In this document: positions 1 to 8,389 of the stretch, in pieces
Position numbering within the stretch: the stretch's first letter is position 1
How the letters are laid out: every line of letters begins with the position of its first letter
DNA from: Propionibacteriaceae bacterium
GTDB lineage: Bacteria; Actinomycetota; Actinomycetes; Propionibacteriales; Propionibacteriaceae
Length of the DNA stretch: 64,000 nucleotides
Assembly: GCA_031267645.1 (NCBI GenBank)
Contig: JAIRYW010000011.1
Location: 1 to 64,000, forward strand
Direction: 5' to 3'
Notes under the pieces: generated by a model
The model's input: only the letters and a program-made list of their open reading frames with translations
Database searches by the model: none
Told to the model about the DNA's origin: nothing
Made by a program: the position numbers and the translations under genes

Positions 1-108
1 GGCGGCCAAGAGTTCGTCTCCTTCGACCGCACCGCCGTCCGCCTCCTGACCGCGGCCGGACAAGCGGCCATCCAACTCGACCGATCAGCCCCGAACCGTC
101 AGCCGTAG
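1..108 (+). CDS. C-terminal end of an unidentified protein (partial)
   Basis: Frame 1 is open from the window edge to a TAG at 106-108 and gives 35 residues (GGQEFVSFDRTAVRLL and onward). The codons are GC-rich at third positions like real genes here. It converges with, and overlaps by 10 bases, the end of the lipoprotein gene on the other strand. No family can be named from such a short tail. The gene body lies outside the window. Confidence 0.4.
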   Translation, partial: GGQEFVSFDRTAVRLLTAAGQAAIQLDRSAPNRQP

Positions 109-1085
109 CGCGCGATCAAAGCCTGTGCGTTGGCCACCCACTGGGCGGTCGCGGCGACGTACACCTGTAAGGCCGGCAGGTTCTCCTGCACCATGGCCTG
201 ACGAATCTCCATCAACTGCTGCTGCCACAACCGGGGAAACCCGATCTCCGCCTTGCAAAAAGCGTCCCGCACCGCCGTCTCGATCTCTGTCGAAGCGGCC
301 GTGGAGTCCCCCGCCTCGGGAAATTCAGTCGTGACAGCGAACCCACGGAAAGACCGGTAGGCCTCCTGCGGATCGGTGAAAGCGTAACCCTCCTCAGCCA
401 TGCAGGAACGCCACTGCACCAGAGCAGACTCCACCGCCGGACTGGCCCAAGCCTCCGCCAATGAACTCTCATCAATCTCGGAAGCCAGTCGGCCGGCTGT
501 AGAAACCACGCCTTCCGCCAAAGCATCATCAGACACGAAGACGCAGCCGCCGTCGCCCTTCAAAGCCTCCTCGTACTCCCGGGTCCACTCCGGATACAGC
601 CCTGCGCCACCAGTGTCACCACCAGTCCCGAAGTCATCCTTCCGCAACTGATAGCCGGTCTGCCGAGCCCGCTCCCCAGACATGATCCCGATCCGGACGT
701 CATAACCCCGTGCCCGCGGCACCACCGGAACAGCGGCCGGCGGCGCATCGAACAACTTGAAACCACGCTCAGCCATACAATGCCGCAACAAAGCGTAGCT
801 GCCCTGCGCGATCACCACCTCCTGCTCCGGCGTCGGACCCAACATCTCATAGACATACGGCACCAACCAGCCCAACGGAGACAGCGTCAAGGACTCCCAA
901 CCCTCCTCCGACCGATCATCCGGCCCCGGCGTCTGATCGGTGTACAAATCAGTGGCCTCAACCACTGGCCCGGACGAATCACCACCCGGGTCAACCGAAG
1001 AACAACCCGAAGCCAATAAAGCGATCAGACCCAGCGTCAAAGCCATTCCGCGCCGCGCAGCGCCCGGCGAACCGTCCGTCCTCAT
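99..1085 (-). CDS. putative lipoprotein, paralogue of its upstream neighbour
   Basis: The 328-residue product begins with a basic n-region, a hydrophobic stretch and a lipobox ending in LLASGC, so it should be a lipid-anchored protein on the outer face of the membrane. The mature part has two Cys-containing motifs, RHCMAERGF (about 100-110) and WRSCMAEEGYAF (about 226-237). Both recur at matching places in the 1095-2054 gene, so the two are tandem duplicates. No enzyme motif is visible. The start is supported by a TAGGGT hexamer (1092-1097) six bases before the ATG, a leaderless-type promoter whose TAG is also the stop codon of the upstream paralogue. The function is unknown; actinobacterial lipoproteins with this Cys/Gly pattern are generally uncharacterised. 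Confidence 0.75.
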   Translation of the reverse strand: MRTDGSPGAARRGMALTLGLIALLASGCSSVDPGGDSSGPVVEATDLYTDQTPGPDDRSEEGWESLTLSPLGWLVPYVYEMLGPTPEQEVVIAQGSYALLRHCMAERGFKLFDAPPAAVPVVPRARGYDVRIGIMSGERARQTGYQLRKDDFGTGGDTGGAGLYPEWTREYEEALKGDGGCVFVSDDALAEGVVSTAGRLASEIDESSLAEAWASPAVESALVQWRSCMAEEGYAFTDPQEAYRSFRGFAVTTEFPEAGDSTAASTEIETAVRDAFCKAEIGFPRLWQQQLMEIRQAMVQENLPALQVYVAATAQWVANAQALIARYG

Positions 1086-1094
1086 GACGAAACC

Positions 1095-2054
1095 CTAGCC
1101 GTAGAGCCGGATCATCTCCTGAGCGTTGGCCAAGCGCAGCTCGGTGATCTGCTGATAGACCTGCAAGACGGGCAGATTAGCCTGCATGGCGTCGTACCGG
1201 ATCTGCCACAGGTTGCGCCGCCAGACCGGAACCAGACCGGATTCCTGCTTGCACTGGACGTCACGCAACGCCGTCTCAATCTCCCCCGGGGCCGGCGGGG
1301 CCATACCCGGGATCGGGTACCGCGACGTGACGGCGAACCCGGTGAAAGACTGATAGGCGACTCTGGGGTTCTCAAAGGAATAGCCTTCCTGCGCCATACA
1401 GGACCGCCAGTCAAACAGAGCCTCCGCCACCTCCGGCGCCAACCAAGCTTGATCGACCGAACCATCCTCGATCTGAATCACCAAGTCTTGGGTCGATCGG
1501 GGCACATCCACCTCGTACTCTTCGAGAAAAGCGTTCGTCTTCAAAGCGCAGCCATCATCGCCCTTCAGAGCGGTCTCATAGGCGGCGGTCCAACCCGGCA
1601 CTGGCGGCTTGGGCTGGGTCAGCTCTGGCCGGGTTTTGAGTTGGTACCCACGCTCGGCGGCGTAATCCCGGTCCAAGATCCCCAGGTAGCCGTCATAACC
1701 CGGGCTCGACGGAACCTGCGGCGTCGTACTAGGCGGGTCTTCCAGCATCTCGAAACCACGCTCCGCCATGCAGTGGCGCGTCATGGCGTAAGTCGCCTGC
1801 TCGATCACTACCTTCTGCTCCGGCGTCGGTCCGAAGTAGTCAGTCACATCCGCCACCAACCACCCGGTCCGACCGCCCGGCACATCCGCGTCAATCGGGG
1901 CCTGGGTCGGCTGATACAAGTCCGAAGCCGCCGGTTGGCCGACTCGATCGGACGGTTCGACGGCAGGGCGCTCGGCCGCGCAACCAGTCGATAGTCCAAC
2001 CAAGACGATCACGATCGACCAAACAACTAATTCTCCTAGCCTACGCGAAACCAC
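1095..2054 (-). CDS. putative lipoprotein, tandem paralogue
   Basis: This is the second copy of the tandem lipoprotein pair. It carries RHCMAERGFEMLED and WRSCMAQEGYSF at the positions expected from the downstream copy, and the phrase FGPTPEQKVVIEQ matches LGPTPEQEVVIAQ there. I prefer the GTG at 2054: it puts the lipobox Cys (GLSTGC) at about residue 25 and starts 7 bases after the stop of the SapA-like gene. The longest frame starts at a GTG at 2108 with a possible AGGA Shine-Dalgarno, but that would overlap the upstream gene by 47 bases and give an unusually long signal peptide. It probably follows the SapA-like gene in one transcript. Function unknown. Confidence 0.7.
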   Translation of the reverse strand: MVSRRLGELVVWSIVIVLVGLSTGCAAERPAVEPSDRVGQPAASDLYQPTQAPIDADVPGGRTGWLVADVTDYFGPTPEQKVVIEQATYAMTRHCMAERGFEMLEDPPSTTPQVPSSPGYDGYLGILDRDYAAERGYQLKTRPELTQPKPPVPGWTAAYETALKGDDGCALKTNAFLEEYEVDVPRSTQDLVIQIEDGSVDQAWLAPEVAEALFDWRSCMAQEGYSFENPRVAYQSFTGFAVTSRYPIPGMAPPAPGEIETALRDVQCKQESGLVPVWRRNLWQIRYDAMQANLPVLQVYQQITELRLANAQEMIRLYG

Positions 2055-2061
2055 ACCGTCT

Positions 2062-2526
2062 CTAACCACAGTGACCAGCTTCGGGTACAGTGAAAATACC
2101 CGTCTCACCAGTTGTTCCTAAAGCATTGATACAGCGCCCATTCATCGATGTGATTACGACAGGCCCAGCGTATTGGTAATACCAACCGAAATCACCATCG
2201 GACTCTGGGCCAGAAGTGCAGTGACTGCTCGGAGACGTCTCGAGGCAACTCATCACCCAGACTCCCAACTGAGACTCATGATCGGTCTGTGTGGTTTTGT
2301 TAGTCCTAGCGCAATTTGTCCCAGAATTCGAAGAGCTGTAGTACACGCGAAGATTACTAAAACCAGGGATTACATCCTGATATTCGATCTGACTACCTGG
2401 GCATGGACCCGTGGCAGCCAGAGCTTCTGGCGCTGAAGCCACTCCAAACACTGACAGACCCGCCAGTGTCAGGACTGTTGCTAGAAAAACTACAATCGAA
2501 CGAGCCTTACTTTCAAGCTGATTCAT
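2062..2526 (-). CDS. small secreted protein, resembles spore-associated protein A (SapA)
   Basis: A 154-residue product with a classical signal peptide: a basic start, a hydrophobic core and an A-x-A cleavage region around ASAPEALAATG. The mature chain of about 120 residues is rich in Ser, Thr, Gly and Cys and ends in GHCG. Its layout (GPCPGSQIEY, a central SNLRVYYSSS, a C-terminal Cys-rich end) recalls Streptomyces SapA-like exported proteins; this is resemblance, not proof. The ATG at 2526 is chosen over an upstream one because GGAGG lies at 2538-2534, seven bases before it. Base composition is clearly AT-richer than the neighbours, which suggests recent acquisition. It heads a likely transcript with the lipoprotein pair. 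Confidence 0.65.
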   Translation of the reverse strand: MNQLESKARSIVVFLATVLTLAGLSVFGVASAPEALAATGPCPGSQIEYQDVIPGFSNLRVYYSSSNSGTNCARTNKTTQTDHESQLGVWVMSCLETSPSSHCTSGPESDGDFGWYYQYAGPVVITSMNGRCINALGTTGETGIFTVPEAGHCG

Positions 2527-2575
2527 TCTTAAACCTCCGAGGTTGAGATATAGGAACACGCGGACAACTTCACTG

Positions 2576-2581
2576 ATTATC
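2576..2581 (-). promoter_or_regulatory. candidate extended -10 box of the SapA-like gene
   Basis: On the minus strand TGGATAAT forms an extended -10 element (GATAAT at 2581-2576), giving a leader of about 45 bases before the ATG at 2526. The usual -35 position, 16-17 bases upstream, falls inside a homopolymeric G tract rather than a TTGACA-like box. Inferred from the sequence pattern only. Confidence 0.35.
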
Positions 2582-2597
2582 CATTGTTCAATTTAGT

Positions 2598-2606
2598 CCC
2601 CCCCCC
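2598..2606. repeat. nine-base C tract (G tract on the minus strand)
   Basis: Nine consecutive C residues lie in the divergent intergenic region, 16 bases upstream of the candidate -10 of the SapA-like gene. A tract this long is prone to slippage during replication. Confidence 0.9.
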
Positions 2607-2837
2607 GCAACCGTGTCAACCCGACCAGCCTGGTCGGTTCAGGGGTCTCACCTCTCCAACCGGACCGGCCATCTTCTCATCCTGTCGGTAGCCGGCGACT
2701 CCCTAGGGGTTGTCACCGTCGATGGCTCTAGGGCAGACTGCACCCAAACCTGTCCGAAGTCGATCGGTCCGCCGACGACTACGACGGATCGATGGCACAC
2801 CGGACCAGCAGTGCGGTTCAACCCCAGGGGAGGCCCC

Positions 2838-4334
2838 GTGGCACGACGTCCGGCCCAGCGCTCGGAACCGGCCGGTCCTGGGCGGCCGGGCGCCGTTGAC
2901 CCGACCGGGGACGAACCGACGGGTGGGCCGGACCGACGCGACCTGACGCTAGCCGCCCGTTTGCGGGGTCGCCGCTGGTTGATCACCTTGGTGGCGGTGG
3001 CGGTGGCGGCTTGCGGCCTCGGCGTGGTGGCCGGACAGTTGATCATCTCCCCCCGCCAACTAGCGGCCACCTCCCAACCGCCGGCTCCGACCGTAATCAC
3101 GGCCGAGGTGGTCGAGCAGCGCATCGAACGCACCATCGTGACCCGGGGGCTGATCACGGCCGTCGAGGTGGTCCGAGTCGGCCAAGGCGTCCTGCTGCCC
3201 CCGGAGGAAGAGAACAGCCGGGGCGGCGAAGGAGTCCTGACCGGGGTCTTCGCCGCCGTCGGACAACAGATCACAGCCGGCCGGGCCGTGGTCGAAGTGT
3301 CCGGCCGGCCGGTCGTGCTGCTGCCCGGAGCCAAAGCCGGTTGGCGCGACATGCGGCCGGGCATGAGCGGCGCCGACGTCGGCCAACTCCAAGAAGCCCT
3401 GCGCGGCCTGGGATTGTTCTCCGGAGCGGCCTCGGGCAGTTTCGACGCCGCCACCAAACGCGCTTTGGAGAAGTTGTACGCCCAACTGGGCTACGCCACC
3501 CCCACCACCGACTCCGGCGACGGCTCCGACGCCCAAGCCATCCAATCCGCTCAAGAGGCCGTGGCCGACGCCGAACGAGCCCGACAGAACCTATTGGACG
3601 ACCAGACCCGGGCCGAACAGGCCTTCGCCGACGCCATGGCGGCCTGGGAGCAGGCCCAACAGGGCGCCACGCCGGCGCCGACCACACCCCAGCCGACCTA
3701 CCAAGGCCCCAGCGCCGCCCAACTGACCCAAACCGAACTGGCCCTGCAAAGGGCCCGGCGCGCGCTGGAGAACGAACAGGCCCGCCGCGGCCCCATCGCG
3801 CCGCGCCAAGAACTGGTCTTCGTGCCCCGCCTGCCCGCCACCTTGACCCAGATCGGCCAAGGCTTGGGCTTCGCCCCCGACCACGTCCTGTTCACCTTGA
3901 CCACCGCCGCCCTCGAACTGACGGCCAAGGTCGAATCCGCCCAAGCCGGCCTGCTGCGCGTCCAGGGCCCAGTCGAGATCCAGCTGCCCAGCGGTCCGTT
4001 GGCCGGGACCATCGCCGCCTTGACCCCGGACCCGGCCAGCCCCGCCTCCACGGCGGTGGCGATCACCCCGGCCGCGCCCCTCGACCTGTCCTTGGCCGGA
4101 GCCGACGTCCGGATCACCTTCGTGGCCGCCGCCACCGCCGGGGCAGTCCTGGCCGTGCCCCAAGGGGCCATCGGCTCCGACGCCTCCGGCCGTCTGTCCG
4201 TCATCGTCCAACGCGGCGAGTCATTCGTCCGAGTGCCGGTCACAACCGGCGTCAGCGGCGACTCCCTGGTCGAAGTCACCCCCGCCGAACCCGGCGCCCT
4301 GAGAGCCGGCGACCAGGTGGTGATCGGCGGATGA
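2838..4334 (+). CDS. membrane fusion (adaptor) protein of a MacAB-like ABC exporter, with peptidoglycan-binding domain
   Basis: The 498-residue product has one N-terminal transmembrane helix (WLITLVAVAVAACGLGVVAG). It is followed by a HlyD/MacA-type barrel segment, a peptidoglycan-binding-1 fold (GADVGQLQEALRGLGLF to ALEKLYAQLGY), an Ala/Glu/Gln-rich coiled coil (QSAQEAVADAERARQN) and C-terminal beta domains. The frame is open further upstream, but GTG 2838 has a strong GGGGAGG ribosome site directly before it. In Gram-positive tripartite systems such adaptors work outside the membrane with a LolD-like ATPase and an FtsX-like permease, and those are the next two genes. Likely role: export of a peptide, lipid or antimicrobial compound; the substrate is unknown. 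Confidence 0.85.
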   Translation: MARRPAQRSEPAGPGRPGAVDPTGDEPTGGPDRRDLTLAARLRGRRWLITLVAVAVAACGLGVVAGQLIISPRQLAATSQPPAPTVITAEVVEQRIERTIVTRGLITAVEVVRVGQGVLLPPEEENSRGGEGVLTGVFAAVGQQITAGRAVVEVSGRPVVLLPGAKAGWRDMRPGMSGADVGQLQEALRGLGLFSGAASGSFDAATKRALEKLYAQLGYATPTTDSGDGSDAQAIQSAQEAVADAERARQNLLDDQTRAEQAFADAMAAWEQAQQGATPAPTTPQPTYQGPSAAQLTQTELALQRARRALENEQARRGPIAPRQELVFVPRLPATLTQIGQGLGFAPDHVLFTLTTAALELTAKVESAQAGLLRVQGPVEIQLPSGPLAGTIAALTPDPASPASTAVAITPAAPLDLSLAGADVRITFVAAATAGAVLAVPQGAIGSDASGRLSVIVQRGESFVRVPVTTGVSGDSLVEVTPAEPGALRAGDQVVIGG

Positions 4335-4470
4335 TCGGGTCTCCCCGGCCGTTTCGAGCGACAGGCGGCCCGACCTTCGACGGCTGGGCCGGGATCGATC
4401 GAACCGCTCTCCCCTGGTCGCCGGGAATGACGATGGCGCTGGCCGCCGCCGACCAGGCCGGAATCGGCCC

Positions 4471-5160
4471 ATGACCGACCCGGTCGTCGAGTGGCGACAG
4501 GTGGCCCGGACCTACCCCGGACCGCCGGCCGTCCACGCCCTCGAACCGACCGACCTGACGATTTGGCCGGGCGACTTCGCGGCCGTGGTCGGCCCCTCCG
4601 GCTCAGGCAAATCCACCCTGCTCAACGTGCTGGGTCTGCTGAACCAGCCGACCGCGGGCAGCTACCGCTTGGACGGCGTCGCCACCGAACAGTTGACGCC
4701 GGCCCAACGGGCCGGGGTGCGGGGCCGGCGCATCGGCTTCGTCTTCCAGTCCTTCCACCTGCTGAACCACCGCACTGTGTTGGACAACGTCGCCCTGGCC
4801 GGCACCTACGACAAGACGCCTCGCGCCACCCGGCTGGCCCGGGCGGCCGAAGTGATCGACCTGGTCGGCCTGACCCCCCGGCTGGGGGCCCTGCCCTCCA
4901 CCCTGTCCGGCGGCGAACGCCAACGGGTCGCCATCGCCCGCGCCCTGGCCGCCCGACCGACCGTGCTGCTGTGCGACGAGCCGACCGGCAACCTCGACTC
5001 GGCCCGCTCCCAAGAGATCATCGCCTTGTTCGAGACCATGCACCAAGCCGGCTTCACCATCGTCATGGTGACCCACGACGAGACCTTGGCCGCCCGCGCC
5101 CGGCGCCGCCTCGACGTCTTGGACGGCGTCGTCCGTGAGACCGAACGGGTCCGCCCGTGA
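4471..5160 (+). CDS. ABC transporter ATP-binding protein (LolD/MacB-type)
   Basis: A 229-residue nucleotide-binding subunit. Walker A is GPSGSGKST, the Q-loop is FVFQSFHLLNHRTVLDNV, the signature is LSGGERQR and Walker B is VLLCDEPTGNLDS, followed by the switch His in MVTHDE. These features place it in the LolD/MacB/FtsE group, whose members pair with FtsX-fold permeases. The next gene encodes such a permease and begins inside this stop codon (GTGA overlap at 5157-5160), so the two are translationally coupled. About 136 bases separate it from the adaptor gene; I see no gene there. Confidence 0.93.
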   Translation: MTDPVVEWRQVARTYPGPPAVHALEPTDLTIWPGDFAAVVGPSGSGKSTLLNVLGLLNQPTAGSYRLDGVATEQLTPAQRAGVRGRRIGFVFQSFHLLNHRTVLDNVALAGTYDKTPRATRLARAAEVIDLVGLTPRLGALPSTLSGGERQRVAIARALAARPTVLLCDEPTGNLDSARSQEIIALFETMHQAGFTIVMVTHDETLAARARRRLDVLDGVVRETERVRP

Positions 5161-6575
5161 GATGGCCCCGACGCCGCCAGCCAACCGGAACGGCCGCTGC
5201 CCCGACCGAGGAAGTCTCAGTGGCTAAGGACGGCGGAGAGCGGTGGAACCAGAGCTCGGGGACGGCCGGGTCCTCTGAACCCGTTCCAGTGGCGGGCGCC
5301 GGCCGGCGGCGCAGCCTGGAACCGGCCGTCTCCCGGGTCTCCCTGCGCGACCAGTTGCGCGAAGCCATCGCCTCGATCGCCTGCCGACCGGTCCGTTCCC
5401 TGCTCACCATCACCGGCACCGTGCTGGGCTGCGCCGCCTTCGTCGCCATCCTCGGTCTGACCGACACCGCCCGGGGCCAGATCACCAACCGCTTCAACGA
5501 GCTGGAGGCCACCACCGTCACGGTGGTCGACGCCGCCGCCCAGAACAACCCCTCGGGCCAGCCCTATTCCTTCCCCGACGACGTCGGGGCCCGGCTGCGA
5601 CCGCTCAACGGCGTGGTCGACGCCGGGGTCTACTTCTCGGTCTACGCCACCCGCCCGGTCCTGGTCCCGGGACAGCCGGCCGAGGCCGCCACCATCGCCA
5701 ACCGGCCCCAGTCCGACGGCCTGGACCGGGCGGCCGGGGCCAGCCTGACCGTCTGGGGGGCCGAAGGCGGCACCCTGGCCGCCGCCGGAGCCCAGCTGGC
5801 CTCCGGCGTCTGGTTCGACGACTTCCATCTGCTGACCGGCCAACCGGTGGCGGTGCTGGGGCCGGCAGCCGCCGCCAGCCTGGGCGTCGCCACCGTCCGG
5901 ACCAACCCGACCGTCTTCGTGGGCGACGACTCGTACACCGTCATCGGCTTGTTGTCCGACAGCGGCGCCCTGCCCGAGCTGGGCAACGCCGTCTTGCTGC
6001 CCGCCCCCTTGGCCCGCCAACGCTACGGCCCGCCGCTCAACCCGGCCCACGCCTTGATCCGGACCGACCTGGGGGCGGCCCGTCTGATCGCCCGCCAAGC
6101 CCCCTACGCCCTCGACCACTCCTACCCCGACAATCTGGGCGCCATCCCGCCGCCGGACTGGTCGATGGTGACCGACGACGTCAACGCCTCCCTCAACGGC
6201 CTGCTGCTGGGCCTGGCCGCCATCGCCTTGGTCATCGGCTGCGTCGCCATCGCCAACACCACCTTGGTGGCGGTGATGGAACGGGCCGGCGAGATCGGCT
6301 TGCGCCAAGCCCTCGGCGCCAAACCGGTCCACATCCTGGCCCAATTCCTGACCGAGTCGGTCATCCTGGGGGCCTTGGGCGGCGTCCTGGGCGCCGCCGT
6401 CGGCGTGGCCGCCGTCCTGATCGGCTCCCTGGCCCGCCAATGGACCCCCGTGCTCGACCCCTGGCTGCTGCCCCTGGCCCCCGCCGTCGGCGTCCTAGTC
6501 GGCGCCCTGGCCGGTCTATACCCGGCCTGGCGGGCCTCCCGCGTGCCGCCGGCCGCCGCCCTGCAACGCCTCTGA
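5157..6575 (+). CDS. ABC transporter permease, FtsX/MacB family
   Basis: A 472-residue permease with the MacB/FtsX layout: an N-terminal transmembrane helix (SLLTITGTVLGCAAFVAILGL), a large extracytoplasmic MacB-periplasmic-core-like domain (about 90-340), then three C-terminal helices (GLLLGLAAIALVIGCVAIANTT; ILGALGGVLGAAVGVAAVLIG; PLAPAVGVLVGALAGLYPAW). The motif GEIGLRQALGA after the second helix is characteristic of the family. The GTG start overlaps the ATPase stop. With the adaptor at 2838 and the ATPase at 4471 it completes a tripartite exporter operon. The substrate cannot be deduced. Confidence 0.9.
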   Translation: MRWPRRRQPTGTAAAPTEEVSVAKDGGERWNQSSGTAGSSEPVPVAGAGRRRSLEPAVSRVSLRDQLREAIASIACRPVRSLLTITGTVLGCAAFVAILGLTDTARGQITNRFNELEATTVTVVDAAAQNNPSGQPYSFPDDVGARLRPLNGVVDAGVYFSVYATRPVLVPGQPAEAATIANRPQSDGLDRAAGASLTVWGAEGGTLAAAGAQLASGVWFDDFHLLTGQPVAVLGPAAAASLGVATVRTNPTVFVGDDSYTVIGLLSDSGALPELGNAVLLPAPLARQRYGPPLNPAHALIRTDLGAARLIARQAPYALDHSYPDNLGAIPPPDWSMVTDDVNASLNGLLLGLAAIALVIGCVAIANTTLVAVMERAGEIGLRQALGAKPVHILAQFLTESVILGALGGVLGAAVGVAAVLIGSLARQWTPVLDPWLLPLAPAVGVLVGALAGLYPAWRASRVPPAAALQRL

Positions 6576-6799
6576 CCGCAGCCGCCCGTCACCGTTTTTC
6601 GACGCCGCCGGACTCGCTCGGGAGATGGATCGGCCACCGCCGCCCGGCCCCCGTATCACCTGATTCCACGCCATCTGAACGACACATTGGATGCAGTAGG
6701 GTGAAGTCGCTCATTGGCCGTTCGGCCAGCGGCGACGCCCGCCGGGATCGCATTGGATCACACCCAGCGGGTGGAACGAACCAACCTGGAGGTAGACCC

Positions 6800-8389
6800 A
6801 TGTTTGGCATCCGACGTCCCCTGCGCCTGGCAGCGGGGGCGGTCCTATTGGCCGCCACCCTGGCCCTCGGCGCCTGCGCCCAACCACCCACTCCCTCTGA
6901 CAGCCCCGGCCCCGACGGCTCCCAGATCGTGCTCGACGTCGCCTTCGACCTCAAGACGGTCGACCCGGGTCGGGAGTACGAGCCGACCGGACAGATCGTG
7001 GTCAAGGCCCTTTACGACACCCTGCTCACCTTCGCCGACAATGACTCCACCAAGGTCATCCCCGACCTGGCCACCTACGAGGCCTCGGCCGACTTGACCG
7101 AGTTCACCTTCACCCTGGTGCAAGGCCGGGTCTTCTCCGACGGCTCGCCGGTGACGGCCGACGACGTCGTCTTCTCGCTGGAACGCCTGCAAGGCCTCAA
7201 AGGCAACCCCAGCTTCCTGCTGGACGGGGTCGCCGTGACCAAGGTCGACGACCAGACGGTCAAGCTGACGACCGAGGCGCCCAACCCGGCCCTGCCCTCG
7301 ATCCTGGCCACCCCGTCGGCCGGCATCCTCAACGCGGCGGTGGTCAAAGCCCACGGCGGCACGACCGACGAGACCGACACGGCCGAGGAATACCTCAACG
7401 CCAACTCGGCCGGCTCCGGCCCGTACACCCTGCGCAGCCTGGACGTCGCCAGCCAGGCCGTGTTGGACAAGAACCCGCAATACAACGGCTCGCAGCGGCC
7501 GACCTATGACACTGTCATCCTGCGCAACGTCGACTCCGCCACCCAGAAGATGAACGTCGAACGGGGCGAGTCCCAAGTCGCCCTCAGCCTGTCCGGCGAC
7601 CAGGTCGCCAGTTTGTCCAGCTCGGTCAAGCTGACCTCGGCCTCCTCGGCCACGGTCATCTTCCTGCTGGTCAACGCCAACCCGGCGGTCTCGACCTTGA
7701 CCAGCAACCCACAGTTCGTCCAGGCCGTCAAGTCGGCCATCGACTACGACGCGCTGGTCGAACTGGCCGGGGCCGGGGCGGCCCAAGCCACCAGCTTGAT
7801 CCCGACCCAGTTCCTGGGCACCCTGCCCGCCAGCCAGGCCCTGACCTTCGACCTGGAGAAAGCCACGGCCGACGCCGCCGCCGCCGGAGCCACCGGCCAG
7901 ACGGTGACCTTGAGCTTCCCCAACGACGCCGACCCGACCGGACTGCCGCTGGCCAACGTGGCCCAACGCCTGCAGACCCAGCTGGCCGCCGCCGGCATCA
8001 CGGTCGAACTGGCCCCGGCCCCCTTCGCCACCGAGATCGACGCCTACCGCACCGGCACGGAACAGATCGGACTGTGGTACTGGAACCCGGATTACATGGA
8101 CCCGGCCAACTACCTGGCCTTCGGCCCCGGCCAGACGGTCGGACTGCGGGCGGGCTGGCCGACCGAGGCCAACCCGGCCATCGCCGACCTGGTGACCCAG
8201 GGTTACACCACCGGCGACCTGGCCCAGCGCAAGGCCTTGTTCGAGGCTTGGGGCCTGGCCATGAACGCCGAATCGCCCTTCGTGCCTCTGCTGCAACCGG
8301 CCAGCAACGTGGTCTCGCAGCCGAGCGTCACCAACGTCTACTACAACCCGACTTGGATCATCAATGTCGCTGGGCTCGGTCGCGCCTGA
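6800..8389 (+). CDS. peptide/nickel-type ABC transporter substrate-binding lipoprotein (SBP_bac_5)
   Basis: A 529-residue extracytoplasmic binding protein. It has a lipoprotein signal peptide with lipobox LGAC (Cys about 29) and then the SBP family 5 fold, with typical phrases DLKTVDPGREYEPTGQIVVKAL in the first lobe, FSDGSPVTADDVVFSLERLQ, and YWNPDYMDPANYLAFG in the C-terminal lobe. The frame extends upstream, but ATG 6800 is preceded by GGAGGT (6789-6794) and gives the correct signal peptide. It is the first gene of a five-gene importer operon. Family members bind oligopeptides, dipeptides, nickel chelates or oligosaccharides; the ligand is not predictable here. Confidence 0.93.
   Translation: MFGIRRPLRLAAGAVLLAATLALGACAQPPTPSDSPGPDGSQIVLDVAFDLKTVDPGREYEPTGQIVVKALYDTLLTFADNDSTKVIPDLATYEASADLTEFTFTLVQGRVFSDGSPVTADDVVFSLERLQGLKGNPSFLLDGVAVTKVDDQTVKLTTEAPNPALPSILATPSAGILNAAVVKAHGGTTDETDTAEEYLNANSAGSGPYTLRSLDVASQAVLDKNPQYNGSQRPTYDTVILRNVDSATQKMNVERGESQVALSLSGDQVASLSSSVKLTSASSATVIFLLVNANPAVSTLTSNPQFVQAVKSAIDYDALVELAGAGAAQATSLIPTQFLGTLPASQALTFDLEKATADAAAAGATGQTVTLSFPNDADPTGLPLANVAQRLQTQLAAAGITVELAPAPFATEIDAYRTGTEQIGLWYWNPDYMDPANYLAFGPGQTVGLRAGWPTEANPAIADLVTQGYTTGDLAQRKALFEAWGLAMNAESPFVPLLQPASNVVSQPSVTNVYYNPTWIINVAGLGRA

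Noticed and set aside
2613..2837. N-terminal extension of the adaptor protein by 75 residues
   Set aside because: The extension is disordered and non-hydrophobic, whereas GTG 2838 has a strong ribosome site and places the membrane helix normally.
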